Below, piece by piece: positions 36,938-49,350 of a stretch of DNA of 64,000 nucleotides. This DNA is from Rhizoctonia solani (Eukaryota > Basidiomycota > Agaricomycetes > Cantharellales > Ceratobasidiaceae). Positions within the stretch are counted from its first letter, which is position 1, and each line of letters opens with the position of its first letter. The position numbers and the translations under genes are program-made. The stretch covers positions 2,852,001 through 2,916,000 of the forward strand of contig NC_057373.1 of the NCBI RefSeq assembly GCF_016906535.1. The letters are read 5' to 3'. The notes under the pieces are model-generated. The model saw only the letters and a list, made by a program, of their open reading frames with translations, was not told the origin of the DNA and made no database searches.

Positions 36938-37436
36938 CGTGCCACCGTGTATAATGTTTTCAGGGCCTATATATAGTATGTTCAGCGTACGAGCTTAGAT
37001 GCACGCTTGCGGCTACTTGATCTTAGATCTGATCATAGGTTTCGTTCTCTCCACTGATGGGCGTGTAAAGCCTAATTCCTCGAACCGAAAAAAATTGTAG
37101 GGTAATTGTCTGATAATAATTGACAAAGACAATGTGTATAACTTCAAGCGAGACCGGGGGGTCTGTGTTAAACTTATAGATGCTTGAACAAGATAGAGAA
37201 TCGTAGCAACGGGACAAGGGACACAATGATATAAGAGAGAAAAGATATTGAAACACTGGGATCAACGATGCGGTGTTAGACGTGCGAGGACGAGTCAAGT
37301 GCGAGCATGAAGAAGGCTAAAACCCAAAACCGAGAGAAGAAATTGAACTACACCGGGATAGAGGGAAATGAAGTAAAAGGTTTACAACGCCTGCGTTACT
37401 CGGCACTCCCGCCGCGCGTGGCCCTACCTAATTTGT
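36938..37436. other. Convergent 3' region of ATG16 and the RRM gene
   Basis: This AT-rich spacer lies between two convergent genes. No coding signal is seen. Confidence 0.5.
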
Positions 37437-38890
37437 TCAGTTTTGGCCGTTAGATCCAGGCTGAGCTTGATTGTAGTAACCTGTGGAATATTCAAATTAA
37501 TTCAAACTTTACGAGAGAAAATCAAGTGAACTTGCCTCCCCAGTACGCTTGCTGCTGGTAGAATGCACTCGGGTCGCTTGCACCCCACTGGCCAGGAGCG
37601 GTATTGCCCTGACCACCCATGGCGGCATTGTCTTGTCCCATACCCATTCCAGCTCCGGCCTGGGCGGGGTTGGGTTGGGGCATACCAGCGTTGCCTTGCC
37701 CATTAGCAAATCCGCCATATCCAGCGCCCCCGAATCCGTATTGAGCATACGCGTTGGGTTGAGGCATGCCGTACATAGGCTATCAAACTATGAGTCAATT
37801 TGACACGAAATCCAAAACACAAGTCGACTTACTACTCCGCCATAGGCGCCAGCCCCAGTTGCGGGGGTGATCATGCTGCCAGGGGCACCAGTATCAGCTG
37901 CACTCCGATCCTTGCCCCAGCTGCACTTGATTGGGCGGCCGTGCACAAGCTGACCCTGCAGCTGCACAATCGCCATTGCCGCATTCTCGTGGGTGTCCAA
38001 CTTGACAAACGCGAACCCTCGATCAGCCTGCATGCGGATCTCGGACAGATAGCCAATCGATTGGAACAGAGGAATCAAATCTGCCTGCGTGCAGTAGGGA
38101 ACCAGGTTACCGACGTAAACGGTCGTATTGTAGGCGGGTGTCTGGGAGACAACGGATTCGTATGAGAGCGGGCCACCTTGGAAATTCATTGGAGCAGGAA
38201 CACCACCCATCGCTCCACCACCCATTCCCATCGAATCGCCCATCGAGGGCATGCCGGGTGGCATTCCGCCTCCGCCGCCCGACTGGGTCTTTTGGTTGGC
38301 CCAGTTGACGCGAATTGCGCGGGAGCCGAGCCACTCGCCATTCATGGTAGCAATCGCCTGCTCCGCGTCGGTCTTGTCCCTAAACGCGAGGAACCCGTAT
38401 CCACGCGACTTGCCCGAGTTCATGTCCCACATGACACGTGCATCGCTGAGGCTGCCAAATGCTGCAAAGGCCTTTGCGAGGACTTCATCGTTGACTTCTG
38501 GGGACAAATCGCCCACGAATACATGGTAATGGTTGCTGGTATCTTCTTTGTTCTGGGTGCCTTGGTATGCCCAATTCACGCGAATTTCAGTATCGAATAT
38601 TTTGCGGCCATTGAGCGTTTGAAGCGCGGTCTCGGCAGCACGCATGTCCATGTACTCGACGAAACCATAGTTCTGGCCGCCGTGCTGATAGTTGCGGTCT
38701 GGAATGATTTTCACGTGCTGCACCGGACCAGCCACTGCGAAAATCTCGGTCAGCATGTACTCTGTCACGCGAGGCGACAGATTGCCAACGTAGAGATGGG
38801 CGCGGCGCTACAATGAACACGTTCAGTAATTGGTCAAGACATAGGTAGATGCGAACTCACAGGTGCTTCAGCACTTGGTCCATTCATCAT
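37437..38890 (-). CDS. pub1: Three-RRM RNA-binding protein, TIA1/Pub1 type
   Basis: Proteins of this class bind U-rich mRNA, affect splicing and mRNA stability, and enter stress granules. After a short first exon (MMNGPSAEAP) come three RRMs. RRM1 has LYVGNLSPRV as RNP2 and NYGFVEYMD as RNP1. RRM2 has VFVGDLSPEV and SRGYGFLAFRD. RRM3 has VYVGNLVPYC and RGFAFVKLDT. Met/Gly-rich linkers and a Gln/Asn/Gly-rich tail (YGFGGAGYGGFANGQ) follow, as in Pub1, TIA1 and Nam8 relatives. The last intron (37481-37535) is GC-AG; it joins YWGG to YYNQAQPGSNGQN before TGA 37437-37439. Assignment among TIA1, Pub1 and Nam8 is inferred from three RRMs and the prion-like tail. Confidence 0.88.
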
Positions 38891-39307
38891 TTTGTTTGGT
38901 AGTTATAGAGACTGGTGTACAGAGTAAAACTGAATGAGGATCTGTCATATCGGTCAGTTTAATCATGAGCGGTCAAACCCATTGACCTAATACCACTCAC
39001 GAAAATTTATTGACACAAGCTAAACACCAGAGAGGAGATGGAAACAGAGGAGAGAGGAGAGAGATACGAGAGAAATAGAGAGAAAAAACAGACGAGGAAC
39101 ACGTCGAGACACTCAGACAGCCGTGGTCAGATGCAGGTGCAGGGCGGCTATCCACAGCAATGTCAGGCAAACTTCCGACCTGCCCTAAACTACGTAATCT
39201 TACCCTCATTTGAACAAACACAGGATTTTTACATCAGTTTACGAATTGTGATGAGCTGGGCGACTATATGCATCAACGAAAGGTATTTTACACAAATTTC
39301 ACAAATT
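38891..39307. promoter_or_regulatory. RRM-gene upstream region with CT-rich tract
   Basis: On the minus (sense) strand a pyrimidine tract of CTCTCT and TTTCTC units covers about 39040-39100, some 150-210 bp upstream of the RRM gene start. Such CT boxes precede the transcription start of many highly expressed fungal genes. No other feature is evident. Confidence 0.5.
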
Positions 39308-40559
39308 TTACTGTTGGGCAGGAACATTGAGCAGGATGTTGCCTCCAGAGCTCGGGACGTATGACACGTTGCGGTTGGGAGCCAATGCGGCTGCAATGGC
39401 CTAGACTCCGCGTAAGATGGTAACTGAGCCACAACAAGACAGCATCGTACCTTGCTCGCTTCAATTTTTCTAAAAGTAACAAACGCCTCTCCAGCACGAT
39501 CAAGCGCTCGAGAAATTGTTGCAGCGGCCTCTGCTTCACCTTCGGCACGGATGACCGCGGCTTGTCGCTCTTGCTCAGCCTAGGCGGTAGTTAGTATGCT
39601 ATACTTGGCTAGTAAAATACCAATGCCGGGCTTGCCTTTTCTACCACAAACTTTGCCCGCTCAGCATCTTGCTGCGCAATCTGTTTAGCTTCGACGGCCT
39701 GCGTAAAACTACAATTAGAGCACAGATCCGGAAGCTAACAGACTGCATACTGTTGTGAACTCCTGTCCAAAGGTAAGGTGCGTGATCGACACATCCTCGA
39801 GTTTGATATTAAATTCTCCGGCACGAGCCAGGAGATCCTCACGGATGCGGGAAGACACCTATCGCATTCATTTCAGAGGAAACCATCCGAAATGAAAGTT
39901 TATGATGACTCACCACCTCGCGCTGGGTGATCAGTTCGGCAGCATCAAATTGTGCAACAATGCTCTTGAGCACTTCGTTTCCGATCGAGGGAAGGACCTG
40001 ATAGCCAATGTGAACGTATATAACACTATCTGGTATCTATCACCTACACGTTCATCATAATCCAGACCAAGAGTCTGATAAATTCTGGCCAGGTGGTTTA
40101 CGTCCGGTCGGGACATGACTCGCAAGGTAATAGAAATCATTTGCAGGTCTTTGGACCCAGTAGTTGTCGAAATGTTCTACATCGTGCCGAGTTTAAGTTA
40201 GATTAAATATGGCTGTTGTCTAACCATGTCCTTACCCTAGGCTTTATGCGGCAATCATACAGAATAGCTCGTTGCAGCCACGGAACAAGAAAATGAGTAC
40301 CCTCGGGCGATGCCTATTATCTATTTTAGTTTATTCAAACCTTCGAGTCTTTTTCACTCGCCTCAGGTTTCACTCCGGCAAACCTATCGAACATAACTGC
40401 GCGATAACCTCCAGGGACATCGTAAATGCTCGCCTGTATTAGGGCCAAACCGAAAGCGGCGGGGACTTCGTTAGAAATTTATTTATTAGTACAACCAACT
40501 CCCTACTCATACTTGCACTTACCGAGAGCTCGAGATAGAACGTTTGCTGCTGCCGACAT
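39308..40559 (-). CDS. PHB1: Prohibitin-1, mitochondrial inner membrane
   Basis: Prohibitin-1 forms rings with Phb2 in the mitochondrial inner membrane and chaperones respiratory subunits. The N-terminus [12 protein letters not shown] leads to a hydrophobic anchor ([20 protein letters not shown]). The SPFH/band-7 domain follows, with [71 protein letters not shown] and [21 protein letters not shown] coiled coil follows ([20 protein letters not shown]). It ends [14 protein letters not shown] at TAA 39308-39310. Length is near 275 residues, as usual. The second intron (40314-40361) has a GC donor (GCGAGT); only that keeps VKPE joined to ASPEGTHF. Confidence 0.95.
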
Positions 40560-41056
40560 TATGATTGGTGGCGCTCGATGATGGTCGATCTCGCTCACGA
40601 ATTTTATCACGTGATTTGTAAGAAAATCATTGGTCTAAGACAACAGCCTGTCTAAAATGTCAACTTTCATCCACCACTACGCATACTAGTGGGATTGATG
40701 GCAGTCGATAAAAGCCACAATCAATTCGCATCTATGTTCCTGTTGGTACACCCAAAACGGTACTTGCCATTGCCCAACACGATTGACTTTGGACACCTCC
40801 ACCCCCACGTACATCTCACCTCATCCCCCCTGAGCGCGGAGATAGCTGGGAAGCCTGGACTTCTAAAATGTTCGCTGGCTTACATGAAACTATTGGATTA
40901 TATCTTGTTTCGGGTCTAAATCATGGAATGAATGGTACCCTCAGCTCACTTCCTTCTGAACCGCCGGCTTTGAGCGGCAAACTCGTGTGAATTGACACAC
41001 ATGGGTCGAATACAAAATCAGGCAGAGCACTCTGGATGCATGTAAAAAAGTACTGA
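40560..41056. other. Divergent intergenic region, PHB1 and PTPS-like gene
   Basis: About 500 bp separates two divergent starts. A CACGTGAT element lies near 40608. No gene is recognised inside. Confidence 0.45.
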
Positions 41057-41647
41057 ATGGCTCTTCCTACTATTCATCGCCAAGTGGAACTGGTTCCTGT
41101 CGTGCGATTATCTCGGACATTCAGTGTCTCCGCAGCACATAGATTGCACTCAATCTACCTAACCGATGAAGAAAACCAGAAGTTATACGGGCCATGCAAC
41201 CGACAATATGGACACGGGCATAATTATAAGATCACCGTCTCCCTTGTAGGTCAAGTAAGTAGGGCACCTTTCCATACTTGGTATGACTCATGGCCGATTA
41301 CGAGTTTTTAGGTCGATCCCCATACTGGCATGGTTGTAAATCTCCGTGTGCTCAAGTCGATTGCGCAACAGTATGTGGCTGACCTTCTAGATCATCGAAA
41401 TCTAGTATGTAAGCCAGTTGTCATACGATAGGAAAAGCGTTGATTGACGTGTTTCATCGAGGATATGGAAGTCGATTACTTCATAAAAAGACCATCCACG
41501 ACCGAGAACTTAGCCGTATTTATCTGGCAGCAGATGCGTGTAGGACTTCGAGATATGGGGCTCCCTGATTCTCTACTAGATAACATTACGATCGAGGAGA
41601 CAGACGCGAATTGTGTATCTTATTCGGGCAAGTGTGCTCCCAATTGA
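41057..41647 (+). CDS. 6-pyruvoyl-tetrahydropterin synthase-like protein
   Basis: PTPS converts dihydroneopterin triphosphate to 6-pyruvoyl-tetrahydropterin in tetrahydrobiopterin synthesis; relatives act in queuosine or folate routes. Three exons encode about 158 residues. The zinc-binding histidines are visible in SAAHRLHS and YGHGHNY, and the catalytic-type Cys in LYGPCNRQYGHGH. Next come VDPHTGMVVNLRVLKSIAQQ, the LLDHRNLD motif and STTENLAVFIWQQM. The C-terminal Glu region is ITIEETDANCVSYSG. These match eukaryotic PTPS more than bacterial QueD, especially TENLAVFIW. Both introns have GT-AG borders. Whether this fungus makes biopterin is not settled by the sequence. Confidence 0.87.
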
Positions 41648-41866
41648 TTGACGTTTACTCAGTCTGGGCCGTCGGTGTTACAAGGCAAATTTACATTGGC
41701 ATGGACGGTTTGTAATGATCTCATTACAGCGAAAGTGGCAAAGTAACTTCTCCCCCCCTGATTATTTAAAATAGACTCTCTGTTTCAACTCCGCCCGCAT
41801 TTTTAGTGCATCTCTTCATCTTCCTTTTGCCACCACCCTCACCCAACCAGACTCCCCGTTATCACA

Positions 41867-43421
41867 ATGGACAATGACACCAAACCTGAACTGTAAGCCA
41901 TGAGCCATGTAGTTCTTTTTTACTTTTATTTTTGGGGGCTCATGAGGCTTTCAGAGAGATGGGTCCCAATGCACTATCAGAGATATTCACGCCGGAGATC
42001 AAAGCAGAAGTAACAGCCCTGGTTCAGGCAGCTTTATCTAAGATACAGCCGTCAGGTTTCGATTGCTCTATCAACAAGGCGTCACCATGCACTATTCGAG
42101 TTTCGTCAGTCGATACTGAAACGGAAGCGGACCGCAAGTATAAAGAGATCATATCCGCATTTGACGCCAAATTAGCGGAAAGCGACAGGCAGCTTCAGAG
42201 CGCGTATCATGATCTTAGCGATGCGCAGGACCAACTCGAGAAACAGCGGGCCAAATCGGTCCAGCTCGAACAGAGAATATTACAGATGTCTGAGGCAGAG
42301 GGCATACTTAAGTCTACGCTTACTGCTCTTCACGCTGAAAGGGATAGTGCGTTGTCCCGTGAGCGGGAGGCTCTGCTGTGCAGAGATCGGGCCGAGATGC
42401 ATAATGCTCAATTGTCAAGCCAGATCTCTGAGCTCCAAGGCGATTTAGATCTGAAGACAGCAGAGCTGAACGATGCTAGTTATAAACAGCAACGACTGGA
42501 GAGCCTAATCAACGAATTAAACAAGGAGAATGCGTCTTTGCGGCAGACTTTGTCCCCTCAGGGGGCTCCAACAGGGGCTCCGACTCAATCCGGAGTAGCA
42601 ACCAGTCCGCAAATGGGTCAACCGCCTGCCAACTTGTACTTCTCTGTACCAATGGCCCCCGGTGGCCGTCGTCACACTGCCCCGAACGCATTTGCTCCTG
42701 TAGCTCCAACCATCCTCAGTATCCCGCCTACCAGCCGGCTACCCAAACGAGCTCGAGCTGACTCGAACGCTTCACCTACTTCAGACAGCACGCAATCTCG
42801 TGCTTCCTCTGGTAGCTCCACAAATTTTGCGCTTCGTCCTATCAAAGTTGAACATTCCGCTTCAAACCCACTGGCATCCACAGAAATTGTACCACCCAAT
42901 CACAATGGCGATGTTCTTCCGCGGTACAAGGCTTATTCCTCAATATCTCCGGTCACACCCGTATCTCCCTATTATACGCAGCAAACTGCATTTGCCTCGC
43001 CTGCCCACCATCAGAATCAACCACCATATCAGGCACCTCCTGGCGTGCCTCAGGGATCAACATCTGCGCTCCCTGCTATGGCAGCTTCCCAAGTTAAGTG
43101 TCACCCTCCGCAATCTTTCGTATCTGCTCCTGCGCATACGACGAAGCCCGCACCACAATGGGGACCCATACAAGAATTTATCAGCCAGATGTTTGCCTTT
43201 ACTGTTCCAGGATTCCCAGAGTGCAAAATATGCAAGTGAGTATCGAATCATTGATCTTCAGAATGCCCGGATCTAACCCTGTATCTCACAGGGTTCGGCC
43301 TATGAGTCCTAACAGACCAACTCTGCCACCCACTGTACCCGACTTGCTCGCGCATGCAGAACAGCACCATGGTAAAACCATGGCGCCCAGACCCACCCAA
43401 CGGCAACAAACTCAACCATGA
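41867..43421 (+). CDS. Coiled-coil protein with C-terminal Cys/His motif, function unknown
   Basis: Exon 1 encodes MDNDTKPE. The acceptor CTTTCAG then gives LEMGPNALSEIFTPEIKAEV in phase. Residues of roughly 60-210 form a long heptad-rich coiled coil (AKLAESDRQLQSAYHDLSDA and onward). A Ser/Pro-rich disordered region follows, with a basic patch PKRARADSN that could serve nuclear import. Near the end is ECKICK, followed after an intron by LLAHAEQHHG, so Cys-x2-Cys and two or three His could bind zinc. I do not recognise the family. The architecture suggests a regulatory or scaffold protein; that is inference. The open reading frame is long and convincingly coding. Confidence 0.7.
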
Positions 43422-43590
43422 ACTGAAAGTAAATGTTGATCTCTTGCATTCGTTCCTTAGTATTCCATTTCCCTCCGTATTCATGTAATATTTCCTGTAT
43501 CTCTATCCGCTTTTTCTTATTTTCACTATGTCTACCATTAACCCTTATCTCTATAATTGATTCATCATAAAAGACATGAAAGCATGAAGT

Positions 43591-46500
43591 CTAATAAACT
43601 TCCAATACATATCGCTCTTCTTCTTTCAGGTCCTCAAGGTACTGGGCAGCCTCTTCTTGGGTCTTGCCTCCAAACTGAACCAACGAATCAATCAATGCTG
43701 CATATACGTCGGGAACAGGCCACGTCGGCCCGCAGAGATAGAAGACACCCTTGTCAGGTCCTGCGAGCATTTTGCCGAGCATTTCGCTATCTTCGCGCAT
43801 CTTGTGTTGGATATAAACTTTCTTCTTGGTATCTCGAGAAAAGGCAAGTCCGGCGTGGGTGATGATGCCATCAGCGATGTACGCTTCGAGTTCCTCTCCA
43901 TAAAGATATTCTTGCGATCGATGGCGGGAGCCAAAGTAGTAGATGAGAGGGCCAACGGGTTTGCCTTGGGAGACAAGCAGAGCACGATGCTGGATGAATG
44001 CGCGGAAAGGCGCGGCGCTGAAGGGAGGGATGTATTAGAAGGCATTTATTTAGAGAGTTTAAAACGTGGAGTGCTTACCCAGTGCCGAGACCCGCCATGA
44101 TTATAGGTTGCATATCATCAGGAGGAAGCTTCATGACAGATGGTTTGATGGACACGGTCACTTTTTGGCCGACCTTGAGGCCAGCAAGGTAACGTGTGCA
44201 CTGACCATAGCGAGGAGAACCTAAAATGAATGCGGGGCATCAGTTAATCGAGATCATATAGCATCTATGCGGCAAACTTACCGCTTGGAGTTACCCAGTC
44301 GACAGTAACGACTAGCAAGTCTACGCGGTCTCCAACTGCACTCTGGGCCGAAGCAATGCTGTAGTGACGCGGCTTGATATCGCCCACAAGAGTCGCCAGT
44401 TCGGACAGAGAAGGGCGAGCGCTGGGGAATTGGCGCAAGACGTCCGCATATGTCACAGTGTCGCCCTCGGACAGCTTTTTGAATGTAGCGGACCCCTCGG
44501 GTGCGGCAATGAAACGGAGAGCCATAGCATCGTCGCGATTTTTGGCGTGTTCAGCGAGTGCACCGTAAAAGCCCTTTGGCGGACGGCCAAATAGATCGAT
44601 TTGTTGTTGAAGTGCGTGGAAAACAGTGCGCGAGTGCGTTTGGCTTGGATTGCCTGGAGCAGGAAGAGTGATTATCGACTTGGGATCGACACCGTACCAC
44701 TCGCAGAATTCGAGGACTTCGGCCTCGTCGTTCCATCCATGCACGCCTAAAGCTTCACCAATAGCATATTTCAGGCCCGTTCCAGCGGTGTCAAACTCGA
44801 GGTGGAATACGTTGCGATCATAGGTGAGTGGCGTAAGGCGTTTGTTGACGGTGCAAGTAACGAGGAATCGCTCTTCAGTAAGATCTGGCCGCAATGCTGG
44901 GTCAGTGGCATGAGCGACTTGAGTCGACGACGAAACAGCTGGGGAAAACGCCTCGCGGAATATCAATCGCTTCGCTGCCTCGGCCCATGAGCCAAGTATA
45001 GGGATCGCGGGAGCTGGTCTGCCATCGTATGCAGGATCGTCGAGATTGAGGGCGTTGAAGGCAAAAGCGGCGAGCTTCTTGGGCGGCGTAGCGTCCTCGG
45101 CCAACGGCTCGGGAACAGGAATCTCAACGCCGACCAAGCCTGACCAAGCAGCATCACAGGCAACCGTGCTGGAAACACCTGCAACAACATCTCCGTAGAT
45201 CCTAGCTGAAAGAGTCTGTACAGCAGCGGGAGTAGCCGTAGCTCCGAGGTAAATACGTAGGAGAACGAGATGAGCGAGCGCGGTTTGTAAAAGCGAGGCG
45301 TCCGAGCCGCTGTCGCCGATCTCGGCCGCAGCATTCTCGACATCAAAGGTATATACCCGGATCCCTCGTGCGTTTATATCCTCGATAGCTTCCCTCGGAA
45401 GGCGCGAGGCCACTTCAGGAGCTCCCCCACTGGCAAGTACGAGCACTGGAGCACCGTCCTTGACGAGGGTGAAGGTGTTGTGAGATGCAAGTAAACTAGG
45501 GTCAACAATAGTAAGACAGTCGACTTGTTTTTCTAGGCTCGCGATGCTGGAGACCGGCGCTTTTGAAAGGTGTTCATCATTCGAGGGAGTGAGCACAAGT
45601 CGTGAAATGACGGCGCCTTGGGAAGATGCAAAGGCATCGTAAACAGGGAGTAGACGCGCAGCGATAGGGCCTCCCTGGGTGAGGAAAGTGTGTGCGGTAA
45701 TTTGAGGAAGGTGCGTCAGGGAGGCAGCGGTCGGAGTAGACAGGAACGCAAGGCTCTTGTATTTGGCGCCCTGCGCGAGGCTGGAGGGTATCAATGTAAT
45801 TTCAGTAATGAACTGTGCAAAAGCATTTGCAGAATTGTGGAACGCCTCGGATCGTTTTGAGGGAACGCGGTGGCCACGAACGGAGACATTGGAGAGTCCG
45901 GAAGTCAAAACATCGCCGAACAGTGGACCGGAACCGGAGCCGTTGGGAACCTCCTCTACAACGTGAACTTTCTTGACGGATTCGGGAAGAGCTTTGCGAA
46001 GAGCCTCTATGTTCCATGGGGAGAGGGCACGAACGGAAACGACACCAAGGCCTGGAGCGTGGCTGGCCAATAAACGCGCAAGAGCTGCAAGAGGACCGTT
46101 GAGGAGAACAAGCGCAACCTCAGCGTCAGAATTCCCAGTGTAAGTGAACTGGGCAAAACTGGAAAGCTCAGATAGAGTGGAAGTGGCACTAGCAACTTCA
46201 GGGAACACCGATTTGCCGGTTTCGCGCGTGGCTCCAGAATGGTCGAATACGTGAACGACATGGCTCGAGAGTGAGTAAGAGAGGGCCGCAAATTCTGCAG
46301 CCTCTTGGGCGGTTGAGGAAATGAGGACAGTGAAATCAGACCCTAAAGATGCAAGGGCTCGAGCAGCAGGAGCAAGAGTCGGTGTCAGCTCGAGTGTGGG
46401 AGTGGGAGTGACAGCTGCAACCTGGATGACCAAGCGACCTGAAGACGAAGGAGCTGGAAGAATAGAGAGCGCAGGGACCATTTGGGCAAGTCCCTCGGGA

Positions 46501-46889
46501 GTCGTGAATGCAGTGATTGCACCCTTGGTGGCCCGCGCACCATCCTCACTCGTTCCTTCACTCAGTCTTCCGACGAGTCCAAGTCCAGCACCTGCTCGTG
46601 TTTGTGCACGAGTCACCTTGACATCAGTCTCTTCGGCCCATTGTGTAATGCGTACCCCAAAACCGGCTTGCTCTGCTAGGTCGAATACCACAACAGAGCT
46701 GCTATGTTGAGCCGCAAGAGCCTCGATGGTATAGGCAACAGGACTGGTTGTAGTAGTTCCTGGAGCAGTATGGGGTGAAACAGTATCGTATGCGTTCAAA
46801 CCCCCCTTTTGACCCTTGGGCGAGGATGGCTCGCTAAGGGGGCCAGTGAGAGTTGAGGAACTGCTGAGAGGGGTTGAAACTCCGGACAT
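43591..46889 (-). CDS. MET10: Sulfite reductase (NADPH) flavoprotein alpha subunit
   Basis: Met10 passes electrons from NADPH through FAD to the siroheme subunit Met5, which reduces sulfite to sulfide for cysteine and methionine synthesis. The roughly 1,070-residue product has a large N-terminal region (MSGVSTPLSSSS onward) that resembles a pyruvate-ferredoxin oxidoreductase-like fold, as in yeast Met10. The FAD domain follows (LTYDRNVFHLEF, KPRHYSIASAQ) and then the NADPH domain (IIMAGLGTGAAPFRAFIQHR, YYFGSRHRSQEYLY, GVFYLCGPTWPVPD). The C-terminus ends EERYVLEVY at the stop 43591-43593. Only two introns occur, both near the 3' end. It is convergent with the coiled-coil gene. Confidence 0.93.
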
Positions 46890-48373
46890 GGCTTCGACAC
46901 GACAAGGTCAGCAGAGTGGCTGTATAGATTCAAGTTTTCCCCTACCTGCTTGTTAAGTCCCAGTGGACTGGACTTGGTGGTTTTGAAAAACTGTCGAGTG
47001 ACTTGAGTTCATATATTTCGGCTATTCGGAAAATGGTTGCAAATTGTAGATGGGTCGCGGATGGCGAAATCCGTATGGTGCTGTTTGGTCTCTTGTAACT
47101 TGTTGCAACAAACCCTAGAAAGTGCGAATACATTGATATGTAGAAATACCATAGACCAGCTATAAAATTTTACGTCGTTTATTTTATCCTATCTAATTGA
47201 TTGACATTTTATGGGATAAATGTATAATGTCTTGTATCGATAGAGCTTCGTTGACAACCCATTCGGAAATGGATTCGGAAATCAAGCACGCAATCCTGTG
47301 TCATACCGCGTACGACCGAGAGCTAAACCCACCAATTACCCGTCGATCAAGGTCCAAATCTCATTAGATATGGTAAAAGATACATCAAGTGCCAATATGT
47401 ACTCAAAGTCTCGACGAGGAAATGGTGCCTAGAAAGCCTTGGAGTTATGGGGGTTACCTCCACCACTCAATCGGATTCCTTTTCGACCTCACATATGCGT
47501 TCTTCTGATATTGGCGATACAGTCTATTCAAGTTGTTTTAATTAAACTATTTCAAGAAGCCATTGATCTGGTCGCAGTGAATTTATGTAAATAATCCTTT
47601 TGGTAGTTAGAAGCTCAAGAATTGGGTCAAAATAACCTAATTAATCAATAGAATACTGGTTCGTGAATTTAGACGCCGTTTTTTTTTCGAGAAGGCAGTC
47701 CGCAGGTACTAGTACTATTGGAGCCGTGATTGTAGTAATTCATTATGGCTCCCATTCAGTACTTTGGCTCCATTACCTCCTGTACAGCATCGCTTGCAAC
47801 GATCCATGACCTGTAGATAAATAACTTTGTCAGGAACAAACGATTGGCGATGTGTCGCAGGGCTCAGGTGTGCGTTCGGGTGGTTGGACTCGCCAAGTCG
47901 GGCATACTGCACCCCGTGGCCGATGAACAAGAAACAGGCCATCAATTCATCCAAGCAAACCCACTCGAACCCATAAATCTAACTGTACCAAGTGGCGCTC
48001 TAGACTAATTACGAACCTAGACATGGAACTGCAAGCATCTTTACGGCGTTTACGTTCACAGCCTTTTCCTTTACTGACCAGCCAACCTAACCGCGGGGCG
48101 CTTTAGAAGGAAGAAGTCCCAAATCGGAGAGAAAGTGGAACTGTATAGTCACGCAAGTTAGATCCCGCAGGCCAATGTGGCCGTCTCGGCCACGGCGAAT
48201 ACGCAAGCCTTTCGATCGCAGCACAATGACATACGTATACGTGTTAGCCGTTTTATGCTCCATTTACATAAATACCAGCCCATCCAGTGGCAATTCCTAC
48301 ACATCCAACTCCACAGTTTCATTCTAATTGAACCTGCCATCATGGGAAATACCTTGATGAACCCACACTCAAT
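46890..48373. other. 1.5-kb intergenic region upstream of MET10
   Basis: This AT-rich spacer includes the MET10 promoter. It contains a run of T at 47680-47688 and scattered short open frames with no recognisable product. The unknown 5' exon of the next membrane protein may fall in its right end. Confidence 0.45.
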
Positions 48374-49085
48374 GGTGTCCCCAGCTCTGAAGAACAGCCA
48401 CTTGTCGTAGGCTTGGATGAAAAGGCCAGGCGTAGACGTCGTTGCCGCCGTTTCGCCCACTTCATCGTGGCTTCGATTGCGCTTATCCTTATTGGCTATG
48501 GCTCACTGCGTCTGTTTGCATACAAGGTACGCTGTCGTGCCTCGTTTCCTCTCCTTGGCTAAATTAACGGCTCCCATAGTACGCCCACTCGCATATAGAG
48601 TGCGTCCCATACGAGGGCGGCAAGACGATTGTCAATCTACCTATTCTCTACCCCCGATCGGCTGTCTTGTTGGATTCAAGCATCTCCTCCGGAGACGTCT
48701 TTGTTACTCGCGTCGAAACCCACACAAACGAGGTCAAGGTTACTTTTGAAGAAGACAGCTCGTCCGAGGAAGAAGCCGAGATCCGTCTATGCACGCTCAA
48801 AGGTGGAAAACTGACCGGCGTTGGTATCTATGTAAGTGCTCAAGCATATATTCGTATTTATTGCCCAGGAGGCTGACCGCATCTGGTCAGGCATCGAAGA
48901 AAGGTCAACAGGACTTGCTCCCGGTAATCAAGTCCGTCAAAGTCGAAATTCCCAAATCTGTACCACCTCCCAGTGTCGATCTGCTTCCTCCTCCCAGGCG
49001 CCACCACTGTCTGGTCCGCTTCTTCAAGTGGGCTGGGGTATGGGACTCCAAACAGACTGAGATGGCCAAGCTCCGGGACAACTAA
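48374..49085 (+). CDS. Single-pass membrane protein of unknown function (5' end unresolved)
   Basis: The frame reads an Arg-rich stretch (DEKARRRRCRRF) then a membrane helix (FAHFIVASIALILIGYGSLR). A roughly 150-residue region follows, with IECVPYEGGKTIVNLPI, VETHTNEVKVTFEEDSSSEE and a Pro-rich end. The stop is TAA at 49083-49085. Positive charges before the helix suggest a cytosolic N-terminus with most of the protein lumenal or extracellular. Two introns (after LFAYK and after GVGIY) join in phase. No in-frame ATG precedes the helix. The ATG at 48342 is in another frame, so an upstream exon joining at the CCCCAG acceptor before 48374 is likely. The family is not recognised. Confidence 0.6.
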
Positions 49086-49350
49086 TTGACTCCTATTCAA
49101 GTCTAGCCGTTGTCGAGTTCTTTTTTTTAAATGTGTACATATATGATTTATGAAACGACAATCATTTGTCTGATAATATACTACTCTTAATCTACTTGAC
49201 GCGTTCCGACAGTCGAGTCAATTGCTTCTTCTATGATCGCCACCAGAGCGGACGGCGATCACTGGCGCTAAACACCATCACCCCTATCTCACGTGCGCTC
49301 TGCATAGATCCTCCTGCTCATCCCCCAAACACCTTGACAACGAGACAATA

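Noticed and set aside
47715..47954. Minus-strand frame with FLFIGHGVQY, recalling the GHG motif of caspase-like proteases
   Set aside because: There is no matching Cys block, no supporting exon on either side and no other caspase feature; a short motif like this occurs by chance.
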